Shown here: one piece after another, positions 9,118 to 18,210 of the stretch
Numbering within the stretch: position 1 is the first letter of the stretch
Layout: the number at the start of each line of letters is the position of its first letter
Origin: Photobacterium atrarenae
GTDB lineage: Bacteria > Pseudomonadota > Gammaproteobacteria > Enterobacterales > Vibrionaceae
Length of the DNA stretch: 64,000 nt
NCBI RefSeq assembly: GCF_024380015.1
Contig: NZ_CP101509.1
Coordinates: 744,001 to 808,000, forward strand
Direction of reading: 5' to 3'
Notes under the pieces: model-generated
Told to the model about the DNA's origin: nothing
Database searches by the model: none
The model's input: the letters and a program-made list of their open reading frames with translations, nothing else
Made by a program: the position numbers and the translations under genes

Positions 9118-10032
9118 ATGAGAAGTCAGACAAAGAATTTAAGAAAGTATGAGATATTCAAAGAAGTACTCAATGCCGGAAGTTTGTCGCTAGCAGCCTT
9201 GCGATTACAACTGACCCAGCCAGCAGTGACGTCTGCGATCACAAAACTTGAAGAAGAGCTCGGTTTCTCACTGTTCAAACGCTCTCATACAGGAATCTCT
9301 CTGACTGCTGAAGCGGAATTTATGTTACCCGCTGTTGAGCGCCTACTTGCATCGGCAAACCATCTTGAAGATGTTGCCGCTGAGTTGAAATGCGGTAGAG
9401 CGGGAAAAATTCATATCGCATGTATGCCAGGGTTTCCCTCTTCAGTCGCCCCCAAAGTGATCGCGCGCGTATTGAAAGACAACCCAATGCTCAACGTTGC
9501 ATTTAAAGTTGCCCCCTCAATTCAAGTACAAGATGGTGTCAGAACAGGGTTATACGATTTAGGCATCGCGGAGTCCCCTTCAAACACAAATGAATTGGTT
9601 GCAGACCGCTTAGATTTTGAGTTAGTGGGAATTTATCCTAAGGGCCACAAGTTTGAAAATATCGATATCCTTAGTTTGCAGGACTTTCATGATGAGCCGT
9701 TTATTACACTCGACCAACATCACCACATAACGCACACTTTGGAATCTCTGTGCGCACAGCAGTCGGTAAGCCTTAATGCCGTAGCTGAGGCACACTTGTT
9801 CCCGTCGATCGCAGCGATGGTCAGTGAAGGCTTAGGTGTCTCTTTAGTCGATGTGGTTACTGCACGAAAGTTTGTCACAGACACATCCGGACAAATCGGA
9901 TTTGCTCCCATCGACTTCAGTATTCCCTTGTCGATATCGTTATTAACGGCAAAATCCAAACATGTTTCGCGCAGTATTCACTTGCTGAAAGGGCCACTTT
10001 GGGACGAGCTCACTCGATTACAACAAGAGTAG
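9118..10032 (+). CDS. LysR family transcriptional regulator
   Basis: A 304-aa LysR protein. The winged helix-turn-helix is at about residues 8-67 (LSLAALRLQLTQPAVTSAI, LGFSLFKRSHTGISLT), followed by the linker helix and a periplasmic-binding-like effector domain (about 92-300). It is divergent from the symporter operon across about 135 bp, the standard arrangement for a LysR activator and its target. It converges with the next LysR gene. The inducer is probably the transported amino acid or a derivative. Confidence 0.9.
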   Translation: MRSQTKNLRKYEIFKEVLNAGSLSLAALRLQLTQPAVTSAITKLEEELGFSLFKRSHTGISLTAEAEFMLPAVERLLASANHLEDVAAELKCGRAGKIHIACMPGFPSSVAPKVIARVLKDNPMLNVAFKVAPSIQVQDGVRTGLYDLGIAESPSNTNELVADRLDFELVGIYPKGHKFENIDILSLQDFHDEPFITLDQHHHITHTLESLCAQQSVSLNAVAEAHLFPSIAAMVSEGLGVSLVDVVTARKFVTDTSGQIGFAPIDFSIPLSISLLTAKSKHVSRSIHLLKGPLWDELTRLQQE

Positions 10033-10073
10033 AGAGAAGGAGGAGTAAACTCATTCGATGTCTGCCTTCTCTC

Positions 10074-11000
10074 TTAACTCAAAAGACAGGGCTGTTCTTG
10101 TTCAATTATAGAATTGAAGCAGTCCAGCCATATTTTAATCAACAATTCGTTGGTTCTAGATGGTTTTACGGCAACGCAGTAGTCTATGCTGTTATTTAGC
10201 TCTTGAGGCTTCAATGCTTTCATTCGGCCTGCATCAACCCATTGCTTCGCATAAAAACTAGGAAGAAAACCAGTGAACTCGTCAGTGAGAATCAAAAATG
10301 CTGTTGCTTCTTTATCATCAGTGGTTGCTTTTGTATTGTATTTATCCCAATTGACGCAATATGAATATGAGGACTGAACAGTCGGCAGTTGCATGATCTC
10401 AGCTGTACTTAGATCAATGTGACTTCGCCTGAAGATGTGGTGGTGACTTGAGGCGTATAGATATTCTTTTTCTTTGTATAACTCAGTATAAATTAAACCT
10501 GTATCCATCGACGTTTTTTGCATGACGGTGATGTCGACTTCATCATTAACAAGTTTCTCTTTTGCCTTGGTGCTGCACCCCATAGCGAGGTAAATATTAA
10601 TATTTGGAAACTTCTGACTAAGCTTTTTTAGAGTGTCGGTAATGCGCATCTTTTGATGGTTAATAAAGTTATCATCTATATAGATACTTAGCGATCCATG
10701 CGTCGATTCATCTATCGAATTAACGGCGTTAGTGAAGTTAATAATACTGTCATGTAGAGAAAGATAAGAGCGAAATACAACCTCCCCTTCCGGCGTTAGT
10801 TTAAACCCAGCTCGCCCTCGTTGACAAAGTGAAAAACCAAGCCTTGTTTCAAGATCAGATAAGGCAATACTGATGGTAGCCTTGTTCTTGCTGAGTATCT
10901 CTTGAGCGGAAGTTATTCCGTTGTTCTCCGCGACGACTTTGAAGATGTTTAACAGCCGTAATTCGGAGTGAGACAAGTGATTAATCGTCTTCTTAGCCAT
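10074..11000 (-). CDS. LysR family transcriptional regulator
   Basis: A 308-aa LysR-like protein, with an N-terminal HTH (about residues 8-70: ITSAQEILSKNKATISIALSD, LGFSLCQRGRAGFKLTPEG) and an effector domain. I chose ATG 11000 because AGAGG lies five bases upstream; an upstream alternative would add ten residues. It is divergent from the aminotransferase/dehydrogenase operon across about 155 bp, so it is the likely regulator of that catabolic operon. Confidence 0.87.
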   Translation of the reverse strand: MAKKTINHLSHSELRLLNIFKVVAENNGITSAQEILSKNKATISIALSDLETRLGFSLCQRGRAGFKLTPEGEVVFRSYLSLHDSIINFTNAVNSIDESTHGSLSIYIDDNFINHQKMRITDTLKKLSQKFPNINIYLAMGCSTKAKEKLVNDEVDITVMQKTSMDTGLIYTELYKEKEYLYASSHHHIFRRSHIDLSTAEIMQLPTVQSSYSYCVNWDKYNTKATTDDKEATAFLILTDEFTGFLPSFYAKQWVDAGRMKALKPQELNNSIDYCVAVKPSRTNELLIKIWLDCFNSIIEQEQPCLLS

Positions 11001-11156
11001 TGCTACCTCTGATTTGTTTGAAATATACAAACTAATGTTTCGATAAACGCAATTTAAGCTTATGAATTCTGATTGTAAAGTAAATGTTACTGTATGTTTG
11101 TATTTTTGTGGTCTTTGTCCGCGGTACCCATGTAAACAATTAAAAGGAAAAGTTGC

Positions 11157-12476
11157 ATGAACGGAACACTAACCTCAGATAAGCTCAGCGCTTATTGGAT
11201 GCCATTTACTGCTAATCGGGAATTCAAAAAAAGCCCACGTATCATTACTTCCGCCTCTGGGTGTTATTTCAAAGATGATAAGGGTAGAGATATTTATGAT
11301 TCTTTATCTGGTCTTTGGACCTGTGGTTTAGGTCATAATAATAAGTATATTAACAAGGCTATTACAAAACAACTTAATACCTTGGATTATGCACCTTCAT
11401 TCCAGTTCAGTCACAGCTACGCGTTCGATCTAGCAGAGAGAATCGCTAGTCTAATGCCTCATAGACTAGACAAAGTCTTCTTTACCAATGACGGTTCTGA
11501 GTCTGTAGATACTGCGCTGAAAATGGCTCGTGCTTACTGGCGTAAGAAGGGGATGGCGAGTAAAACAAAATATATTGGCCGTATCAAAGGATACCACGGT
11601 GTCAACTTTGGCGGCGTCAGTGTCGGCGGTATCGTTGGTAACCGCTCTCTATATGGCCAAGGTATCGATTCCGATCATTTATCCCACACTCTCCTCAAAG
11701 GTAACGAATTCCAAAAAGGGTTACCTCTCGAAGGTGCCTACTTAGCGGAGGAGTTAAACGATCTGATAGCTCTTCACGATGCGTCAAATATTGCAGCGGT
11801 CATCATTGAGCCTGTTGCGGGCTCGGCAGGCGTTCTTCCACCTCCTGTCGGTTACCTGGAGAAAGTGAGAGAAATTTGTACTAAGAACAATATTCTTCTT
11901 ATTTTTGATGAGGTTATTTGTGCATTTGGTCGTATGGGCTCGTACAGCGCCGCTGAGAAATTTGATGTTACACCGGATATTATGACGACGGCCAAACAGC
12001 TTACCAACGGCATCATTCCTATGGGTGCGGTGATCAGCCAGTCTGAAATTTACGACACGTTTATGGAAAACAGTGGTGATGAAGGTGTGATCGAGTTTCC
12101 ACATGGCTATACATACTCAGCGTCACCTGTCGCTTGTGCTGCAGCAATGGCAACACTCGATGAGATCGAACGCCAAGGCATCATGGAGCGTGTGAATAAT
12201 TTATCTCCGCTATTCGAAGAGTCCGTCCATTCGCTAAAAGGCTTGCCTTTTGTAAACGATATTCGTAATTACGGTCTGGCTGCAGGGATTACTTTAGAGC
12301 ACAAAGACAACACTCCTATGAAGCGCCCTTATGACATAGCGATGAGCATGTGGGAGAAAGGTTTTTATGTTCGTTTTGGCGGCGATACCGTTCAGCTTGG
12401 GGTTCCATTTATCACCACACCAAAAGAAGTGGATCTCTTAGTGAACGCACTTGGCGAAAGTATTGAAAATAGTTAA
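11157..12476 (+). CDS. Class III omega-amino acid:pyruvate aminotransferase
   Basis: A 439-aa PLP-dependent class III aminotransferase. The motifs seen are FFTNDGSESVDTALKMARAY (PLP phosphate region), IIEPVAGSAGVLPPP, LIFDEVICAFGRMG (Asp contacting the pyridine nitrogen) and TTAKQLTNGIIPMGAV with the Schiff-base Lys. It closely resembles beta-alanine:pyruvate and taurine:pyruvate aminotransferases. The next gene encodes a CoA-acylating semialdehyde dehydrogenase, so beta-alanine to malonate semialdehyde is the most economical reading; taurine or another omega-amine cannot be excluded. A strong AAGGAAAAG ribosome site precedes the ATG. Confidence 0.88.
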   Translation: MNGTLTSDKLSAYWMPFTANREFKKSPRIITSASGCYFKDDKGRDIYDSLSGLWTCGLGHNNKYINKAITKQLNTLDYAPSFQFSHSYAFDLAERIASLMPHRLDKVFFTNDGSESVDTALKMARAYWRKKGMASKTKYIGRIKGYHGVNFGGVSVGGIVGNRSLYGQGIDSDHLSHTLLKGNEFQKGLPLEGAYLAEELNDLIALHDASNIAAVIIEPVAGSAGVLPPPVGYLEKVREICTKNNILLIFDEVICAFGRMGSYSAAEKFDVTPDIMTTAKQLTNGIIPMGAVISQSEIYDTFMENSGDEGVIEFPHGYTYSASPVACAAAMATLDEIERQGIMERVNNLSPLFEESVHSLKGLPFVNDIRNYGLAAGITLEHKDNTPMKRPYDIAMSMWEKGFYVRFGGDTVQLGVPFITTPKEVDLLVNALGESIENS

Positions 12477-12492
12477 TAGAAAGGAAGTAACA

Positions 12493-13986
12493 ATGAATAT
12501 TATAGGTCACTACATCAATGGTCGCGTGGTCGAAACCGGCGAGAATTTTCTGGACGTTGATTGCCCTTCAACAGGTGAAATCGAATCGAAACTTGCTATG
12601 GCTGATAAGGCGTTAGTTTATGAAGTTATTAATGTTGCTCAAAAAGCACAAGAAGACTGGCGTAAAACTCCCCCGGCTAAGCGCGCTCAAATCTTTGCCA
12701 GATTCAAAACTCTGGTTGAAAACAACTCAGAAAAACTTTGTGAATTAATTGGTAAAGAACACGGTAAGATCAGCCATGACGCTATGGGTGAATTGATTCG
12801 TGGTATCGAGAACATTGAATATGCTGCGGGTATTCCAGAGCTTTTGAAAGGGGAATTCACGAAAGATGTAGGAGGTAAAATTGACTCTTGGAGTCAGTTT
12901 GAGCCATTAGGTGTCGTGGTTGGTATCACGCCATTTAACTTCCCAGCCATGGTACCACTGTGGATGTACCCGATGGCGATTGCTTGTGGGAACAGTTTCA
13001 TCCTGAAACCTTCAGAGCGCGTGCCATCTGCACAGCTGTTTCTTGCTGGCCTCTTGCAAAAAGCTGGTTTACCCGATGGTGTATTCAACATTATTAATGG
13101 TGATAAAGAAGTAGTTGATGCGCTTCTTCAAGACGACCGAGTGGAAGCAGTAAGTTTTGTCGGTTCAACACCTATCGCACAGTATGTCTACCAAGAGGCT
13201 GCACGATACGGTAAGCGCTGTCAGGCGTTAGGTGGTGCGAAGAACCACGCTATTGTAATGCCTGACGCAGATTTAGATAACGCGGTGGATCAACTGATTG
13301 GTGCTGCATTTGGCTCATCTGGCGAGCGCTGTATGGCACTTTCTGTTGCAGTCGCTGTGGGCGATGATGTCGCAGATGCGCTGATTGCTAAGCTAACCGA
13401 GCAAATGAAATCCATTAAGGTTGGTCACTACTCAGACAAAGCTAATAGCTTTGGTGCCGTTATCAGCCAAGAGCATAAAGAGCGTATTGAGGCTCACATC
13501 TCTTCAGCGGTAGAGCAGGGAGCTCGTCTTGTTGTTGATGGCCGCGATATCCAAGTTCCACCATCCTGCGAGAACGGCTACTACATTGGTGCAACACTGA
13601 TCGATAACGTAACGGCGGAAATGACCAGCTACCAAGCAGAGATCTTTGGTCCAGTACTACAAGTTGTTCGCGTCGATTCCATGGAAGAAGCTGTCACTCT
13701 GATTAACGACAACATGTACGGTAATGGTACTTGTCTATTTACTCGTGATGGTGAAGCAGCGCGTTACTTTAGCGATGAGATCAAAGTCGGCATGGTCGGT
13801 ATCAACATTCCTCTACCAGTACCTGTCGCTTACCACAGCTTTGGTGGTTGGAAACAATCTCGTTTTGGTGACCTTTGTATTTACGGGCCAGATGCCGTTC
13901 GTTTCTACACAGACCGTAAAACAATCACTCAACGTTGGCCATCATCTGGTGTGCGTGAAGGTATCAAGTACTCTTTCCCTAGTTAA
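12493..13986 (+). CDS. mmsA: CoA-acylating (methyl)malonate-semialdehyde dehydrogenase
   Basis: A 497-aa aldehyde dehydrogenase of the MmsA type, converting malonate or methylmalonate semialdehyde to acetyl- or propionyl-CoA with loss of CO2. Diagnostic segments are VVVGITPFNFPAMVPLWMYP and SFVGSTPIAQYVY in the NAD site, and GSSGERCMALSVAVAVG holding the catalytic Cys. I chose ATG 12493, with AAGGAAG directly upstream and 16 bp after the aminotransferase stop. Together the two genes make a complete route from an omega-amino acid to acyl-CoA. Confidence 0.92.
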   Translation: MNIIGHYINGRVVETGENFLDVDCPSTGEIESKLAMADKALVYEVINVAQKAQEDWRKTPPAKRAQIFARFKTLVENNSEKLCELIGKEHGKISHDAMGELIRGIENIEYAAGIPELLKGEFTKDVGGKIDSWSQFEPLGVVVGITPFNFPAMVPLWMYPMAIACGNSFILKPSERVPSAQLFLAGLLQKAGLPDGVFNIINGDKEVVDALLQDDRVEAVSFVGSTPIAQYVYQEAARYGKRCQALGGAKNHAIVMPDADLDNAVDQLIGAAFGSSGERCMALSVAVAVGDDVADALIAKLTEQMKSIKVGHYSDKANSFGAVISQEHKERIEAHISSAVEQGARLVVDGRDIQVPPSCENGYYIGATLIDNVTAEMTSYQAEIFGPVLQVVRVDSMEEAVTLINDNMYGNGTCLFTRDGEAARYFSDEIKVGMVGINIPLPVPVAYHSFGGWKQSRFGDLCIYGPDAVRFYTDRKTITQRWPSSGVREGIKYSFPS

Positions 13987-14025
13987 TGGCTTCTAAGCGT
14001 TATTCTCTTTCCGAATAAAACTATC

Positions 14026-14052
14026 AACGGCTTAGCCATCTGTTAAGCCGTT
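14026..14052 (+). terminator. Intergenic hairpin mmsA-dctP
   Basis: Nine-bp perfect inverted repeat (AACGGCTTA / TAAGCCGTT) with a 9-nt loop and no long T-run, between mmsA and the TRAP genes. It could act as a partial terminator or mRNA-stability element that lets dctP be expressed differently. Confidence 0.4.
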
Positions 14053-14073
14053 TGCTAAACAAGGAAGAAAAAC

Positions 14074-15081
14074 ATGGAAATAAATCAACTAATAAAAGCA
14101 GTTGTCCTCACATCGGTCAGTTCTTGCGTTGCATTCAATGCGGCAGCAGAGCGCTTTATCTTAGCGCAAGCATACCCAACGGATCATGTCTTTAACTTTG
14201 CTGCAGAAACTTTTATGGGGGAACTTGAGGCGACTGGATCGGAATATATTCCTCAATACCATTCAGGTGGTGATCTGGGTGATTGGCAATCTCAATTTGA
14301 GCAAGCAGTGGATGGCGTAATTCCAGTTACTATTTCGTTTGGAGCTTCAGAATTTGACAAGCGCCTTGATCTGACTTGGTTAGGTTATGTTGCTGACGAT
14401 TGGGATAGTGCAAAAGAAATATATGGTCAAGAAGGTGGAATGCTCGACATCTATAACGATATCTTTGAAGATATCGGTCTTCACGCGTTGGGCATTGTAC
14501 CAACAGGCTTCGGTTCAATGGCAATTCGAAAAGGTGTGGGCAAAGTACCAGTTGCATTCCCAGAAGATACGAAAGGTCTAAAAATTCGTACGGTCGATGT
14601 GCCCATCGCGGTAGAGCGTTTTTCCGACTGGGGCTTCTCAGCAGTCCCTATGCCATATGGTGAGCTATATACATCTCTACAACTCGGCGTAATCGATGGT
14701 CGGGGGTTTGGTCCTTCAATCGAAATCTGGCAGATGCGTGACGTTCTTGAAACTTACATCCTAACCAAAGATTACTTTGAACAGGGATATTTCCTGGTGA
14801 ACAAAGAGTGGTGGGAGGATCTACCTGCTGAAGAGCGTGTGAAAATGCAAGAAGCTGCAAAAAATACGATGCGAATCGTTTGGGAAAAAGCAGAAAATAT
14901 AGATGCTGATTATCTAGAAAAAGTAAAAGATGCAGGTATTAACGTCGTATCTCTTAGTGATGATCAAATGGATAAAGCGAAAGCAAGCATCTATGCCAAC
15001 GAGTGGCCAAACATGGAAAAGACGGTTGGTAAAGACATTATGGATCAAGTTTACACTGTTTCTGGTGTGAAGAAGCAGTAG
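14074..15081 (+). CDS. TRAP transporter substrate-binding protein (DctP family)
   Basis: A 335-aa periplasmic binding protein of the DctP type, with an N-terminal signal peptide (cleavage plausible after SCVAFNAAA at about residue 26). The conserved TRAP features are DTKGLKIRTVDVPIAVERFSDWG, containing the Arg that binds a carboxylate, and MPYGELYTSLQLGVIDGRGF. It delivers an organic acid to the DctQM membrane complex. Co-location with the aminotransferase operon suggests a carboxylated amine or derived acid as ligand. Confidence 0.9.
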   Translation: MEINQLIKAVVLTSVSSCVAFNAAAERFILAQAYPTDHVFNFAAETFMGELEATGSEYIPQYHSGGDLGDWQSQFEQAVDGVIPVTISFGASEFDKRLDLTWLGYVADDWDSAKEIYGQEGGMLDIYNDIFEDIGLHALGIVPTGFGSMAIRKGVGKVPVAFPEDTKGLKIRTVDVPIAVERFSDWGFSAVPMPYGELYTSLQLGVIDGRGFGPSIEIWQMRDVLETYILTKDYFEQGYFLVNKEWWEDLPAEERVKMQEAAKNTMRIVWEKAENIDADYLEKVKDAGINVVSLSDDQMDKAKASIYANEWPNMEKTVGKDIMDQVYTVSGVKKQ

Positions 15082-15091
15082 TGAGGTAATT

Positions 15092-15619
15092 ATGAATGAC
15101 TCTCTTGTGCATCATGATGCGCCCGCTTTTTATAGTGTGTGTGACTTTCTAGAAATTCTGCTTCGATTTGTAATGATTAGCTCAGTAATATCGCTTTCAT
15201 TATTGATGTTCTTTCAAGTTATTTTGAGGTATGTGTTCGATTCACCTTTTACCGGTATAGAAGAAGTAGCATTGTTGCTCGGAGTGTGGGTTTACTTTTC
15301 AGGTATGGCTTATGTGACAAAAACCAAGGAACATATCACAGGAGGAGTTATTCACCTTTTAGTGAAGAAACAAAAGCATATTGAATATATCAAGTTGTTT
15401 GGTTATGTTGTCTCTTTGGTTGCCCTTTTGTTCTTCTCTTACTTAGCCATTGAATATGTATTGAAAATATATGATAGAGGTAGATTAAGTACTAATCTTG
15501 GTTGGCCTCGTTGGGTCTGGTTTTCCTCAATGATCTTCGGGTTTATCATTTCATCATTGTATTTAACGTTGGATATTTTTAGAGACCTACGAGAAGTATA
15601 TAAACAGGAGGATAAATAA
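15092..15619 (+). CDS. TRAP transporter small permease (DctQ family)
   Basis: A 175-aa protein with four membrane spans of the DctQ family; VILRYVFDSPFTGIEEVALLLGVWVYFSG is represented by its parts VILRYVFDSPFTGIEE and LLLGVWVYFSG. It follows dctP by 10 bp and its stop codon overlaps the ATG of the large permease (TAATG at 15617-15621), the usual coupled order P-Q-M. Because dctM is destroyed, this transporter is probably non-functional. Confidence 0.88.
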   Translation: MNDSLVHHDAPAFYSVCDFLEILLRFVMISSVISLSLLMFFQVILRYVFDSPFTGIEEVALLLGVWVYFSGMAYVTKTKEHITGGVIHLLVKKQKHIEYIKLFGYVVSLVALLFFSYLAIEYVLKIYDRGRLSTNLGWPRWVWFSSMIFGFIISSLYLTLDIFRDLREVYKQEDK

Positions 15620-15622
15620 TGG
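15619..15622 (+). pseudogene. Residual start of dctM
   Basis: The ATG of the TRAP large permease, overlapping the dctQ stop and preceded by the ribosome site ACAGGAGGA. The coding sequence is interrupted after one or two codons by the IS256-family element. Confidence 0.65.
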
Positions 15623-16929
15623 GACCCTGTAAATAATTCTGTGTAACTGCTCTGGGTTACAAGTATTCAGTTAATCGGTCTTCGAACATAATCATAAAGC
15701 GGTTCAGGGCTTGCCGCCAGTTTCTAATTGGCATCGTCCATTTCTTGGAGGCATCCTGGATCGCCAGATAGATAACTTTTCTCGCTGATTCATCGGTCGG
15801 GAACAACTTGCGCTTTTTAATCGCTTTCCTGATGACGCTGTTGAGTGATTCAATCGCGTTGGTCGTATAAATCGCTTTTCGTATGTCCTGTGGATAGTTG
15901 AACAGAGTATTCAGGTTATCCCAATGAGCTGTCCAAGAACGGCTGATTTGAGGGTATTTGGCGTCCCATTTATCAGAGAAACGCTCAAGCGCTAATAAGG
16001 CTTCATCCTCGGTTGCTGACTGGTAGATTTGCTTAAGGTCAGCCGTCACTGCTTTGTAGTCCTTCCACGGTACGTATTTAACCGAATTTCGTACCATGTG
16101 CACGATGCATAGCTGGATTTGGGTTTCAGGGAACACGGAGTTGATGGCATCGGGAAAGCCCTTCAAGCCATCGACACAAGCGATAAGGATGTCTTTGACT
16201 CCGCGGTTTTGCAGCTCAGTCAGGACATTGAGCCAGAATTTGGCACCTTCAGTTTCGGAGAGCCACATCCCCAGCAACTCTTTCTGGCCCTCTAAATTGA
16301 CGCCTAGAGCGAGGTACACGGACTTGTTTATTACCTGCTTATCCTGACGAACTTTGACCACGATACAGTCCAGATAAACGATAGGATAAACCTCATCGAG
16401 AGGGCGAGATTGCCACTCGACAACTTGTTCTAAGACAGCATCAGTGACCTTGGAAATGAGTGTTGGCGAGACGTCGGCGTCATACATTTCTTTGAAAGTG
16501 GCGACAATTTCGCGTGTCGTCATCCCCTTGGCGTACAGGCTTAAAATCTTGTCATCCATTGACTGAAAGCGGGTTTGATGCTTTTTAACGAGCTTGGGTT
16601 CAAAGCTGGCGTGACGGTCACGTGGCGTATCGATTGAGACCTGGCCGTCATCAGTAATGAGCGTTTTGCTGGAGTAGCCATTACGACAGTTTGTCGACGG
16701 GTGTTCAGCGTTTTTGTCATAACCAAGGTGCTCGTCTAATTCAGCATTGAGCGCAGTTTCAACGGTCACCTTGGTTAGCATTTGGCGAAAGTCGTTGAGG
16801 TCACTTTCCGTCTTGATGGACTTCGCTGCTTCACGAGCAAGCGCTTCGAGTTGTTTTTTATCCATGAGCCTATCCTTAGCCATTACTGGCTTTAATAATA
16901 GGCAATTACACGAAGTTATTTACAGTCTC
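15623..16929. mobile_element. IS256-family insertion sequence
   Basis: A 1.3-kb element with imperfect terminal inverted repeats. The left end reads GACCCTGTAAATAATTCTG and the right end, on the opposite strand, GAGACTGTAAATAACTTCG. It holds a single intact transposase gene on the minus strand. The left boundary is uncertain by two bases. Flanking bases (AAATAATG on the left, GATCAATT on the right) do not form a target duplication. About 280-290 codons of dctM are missing, so the insertion was accompanied or followed by an adjacent deletion. Confidence 0.88.
15657..16883 (-). CDS. IS256-family (mutator-type) transposase
   Basis: A 408-aa DDE transposase. The likely catalytic residues are the Asp in YLDCIVVKVR, the Asp in ACVDGLKGFPDAI and the Glu in YTTNAIESLNS, the usual IS256/Mutator DDE set, and the inserted segment LCIVHMVRNS is a family hallmark. 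The reading frame is complete with no frameshift, so the element may still be active. It lies antisense to the disrupted TRAP permease gene. Confidence 0.93.
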   Translation of the reverse strand: MAKDRLMDKKQLEALAREAAKSIKTESDLNDFRQMLTKVTVETALNAELDEHLGYDKNAEHPSTNCRNGYSSKTLITDDGQVSIDTPRDRHASFEPKLVKKHQTRFQSMDDKILSLYAKGMTTREIVATFKEMYDADVSPTLISKVTDAVLEQVVEWQSRPLDEVYPIVYLDCIVVKVRQDKQVINKSVYLALGVNLEGQKELLGMWLSETEGAKFWLNVLTELQNRGVKDILIACVDGLKGFPDAINSVFPETQIQLCIVHMVRNSVKYVPWKDYKAVTADLKQIYQSATEDEALLALERFSDKWDAKYPQISRSWTAHWDNLNTLFNYPQDIRKAIYTTNAIESLNSVIRKAIKKRKLFPTDESARKVIYLAIQDASKKWTMPIRNWRQALNRFMIMFEDRLTEYL

Positions 16930-17387
16930 GATCAATTATCGCGGTTCTGTTCTTTCTATTTGTGATGAGCCGGGCGATGGTATTTCAACAAATACCGAAC
17001 CAAATTGCTGACGTACTACTACAGATCAGTGAAGATAAACTTGTTTTACTGCTTCTCATTAATCTTCTATTAGTGTTGATTGGGATGATTGTTGATGATA
17101 TATCAGGCAGTATTCTGGCTGCCGTAATATTCTTACCAATAATAAAAGCATTAGGAGTAGATCCTATTCACTTTGCTGCGATTGTTGGTGTGAACTTAGG
17201 GCTTGGTAATATTTCTCCTCCTTGTGCCCCAATGCTATTTATGGCCGGTGGCGTTGCTAAGTTGCCATTAGATAAATATATCAAGCCAACGATGAAGCTC
17301 ATCTTGTGTGGTCACCTCCCAATGGTTCTGATAGTGACATTTATTCCTCAACTATCACTTTATTTACCTAACTTATTATTATCATAG
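16930..17387 (+). pseudogene. C-terminal fragment of TRAP large permease (dctM remnant)
   Basis: An open frame runs directly out of the right end of the IS, encoding about 150 residues (IIAVLFFLFVMSRAMVFQQI onwards) of the C-terminal third of a DctM permease. LVLIGMIVDDISGSILAAV and NLGLGNISPPCAPMLFMAGG match the conserved end of the family, whose normal length is about 430 aa. It has no start codon of its own except an internal GTG at 16962, and the N-terminal two thirds are absent. Together with the residual ATG at 15619 this shows a single dctM gene broken by the insertion. Confidence 0.85.
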
Positions 17388-17549
17388 ATCAGATTGACCG
17401 TTTTTGCGTAAATCGAACCTTAGAGAATATAATTCGAGTTTCATTTGGTACAGAGAACACGTCTTGTAAACTGCCCCTAACTTGCTACACACATAATGCC
17501 AGGTATTCCCATGGCGTTCCAACTCGAAAACCCTGTTATCGCGCTTAGT

Positions 17550-17580
17550 ACCGCTCGCTTAACAGCGAGTGGTTCTTTTT
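17550..17580 (+). terminator. Intrinsic terminator
   Basis: Ten-pair stem (ACCGCTCGCT / AGCGAGTGGT, one G-T pair) with a TAAC tetraloop, followed by TCTTTTT. It lies 160 bp after the dctM remnant and would have closed the aminotransferase-TRAP operon. Confidence 0.7.
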
Positions 17581-17661
17581 CGATGAGGGTTACGGGCAGG
17601 GCGACCACATGAGTTAATTTTTTGTTTCGGTCGCGGTAGGATTACCATTCTTGTTGCTTCA

Positions 17662-17694
17662 GATAAGGTGTGGTATTCAAAACCACACCTTATC
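17662..17694. repeat. Perfect 13-bp inverted repeat
   Basis: GATAAGGTGTGGT and its exact complement flank a 7-nt loop (ATTCAAA). There is no T-run on the plus strand. It could be a palindromic protein site or a terminator for the minus-strand membrane-protein operon ending at 17761. Confidence 0.55.
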
Positions 17695-17760
17695 GCCCAA
17701 CATTGCATTCCATAAAGCGCAGACGCTGCCTTGGCTGCCAATGACGCTCGTGTTGCCTTG

Positions 17761-18150
17761 CTAGGCCGTGGACCGGGTTGCGGACAAGTCAAATCTGCAG
17801 CGCCATTCGACGCCGGCCAGAACGGTGACGAATAAAGCCTCAGACAAAATGAACAAAATACCGAGCAGACTTGCACTATCCATGAATCGATAAACGAGGA
17901 ATAAACAAGTCAACGCCCAAAAACAATTGCCGAATACCAGTACCTGAATCTTTCGTAGCGAGACTTTCCGGCTCATCGCAAGGCTCGACGAATAGAGACC
18001 ATAGAGTAAATTCGCGCTCGCCAGAAAGAGCACAACCTTTTCCGGCATGCTGTAAATTTCACCAACAAACGAATGAAAGCTGATTAATATAGACCCGACA
18101 AACAGCGCGGCAAGGCCATCGATCCATAAGACTTTATCCATCCACTTCAC
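17761..18150 (-). CDS. Small four-span membrane protein of unknown function
   Basis: About 129 aa, with four hydrophobic segments (VLWIDGLAALFVGSILISF, VVLFLASANLLYGLYSS, IQVLVFGNCFWALTCLFLVY, LLGILFILSEALFVTVLAG). I place the start at the GTG at 18150, with GAGGAGA nine bases upstream; an ATG three codons later is also possible. It follows the HhH-protein gene in an apparent two-gene operon. I do not recognise the family and infer only an inner-membrane location. Confidence 0.6.
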   Translation of the reverse strand: MKWMDKVLWIDGLAALFVGSILISFHSFVGEIYSMPEKVVLFLASANLLYGLYSSSLAMSRKVSLRKIQVLVFGNCFWALTCLFLVYRFMDSASLLGILFILSEALFVTVLAGVEWRCRFDLSATRSTA

Positions 18151-18210
18151 TGGGTGTTCTCCTCTGTCAGCCGAATGAGGCGGACTCTCCGCATCACACA
18201 TTTCAAACAA

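Larger units (their letters stand above)
17388..17760. other. Gene-free stretch with two hairpins
   Basis: No credible gene is visible. The stretch contains an intrinsic terminator at 17550-17580 and a perfect 13-bp inverted repeat at 17662-17694. It forms the right edge of the AT-rich catabolic block. Confidence 0.5.

Noticed and set aside
17395..17700. Integron attC site suggested by hairpins and GCCCAAC
   Set aside because: No paired GTTRRRY/RYYYAAC core ends at the right spacing, no repeated cassettes and no integrase nearby.
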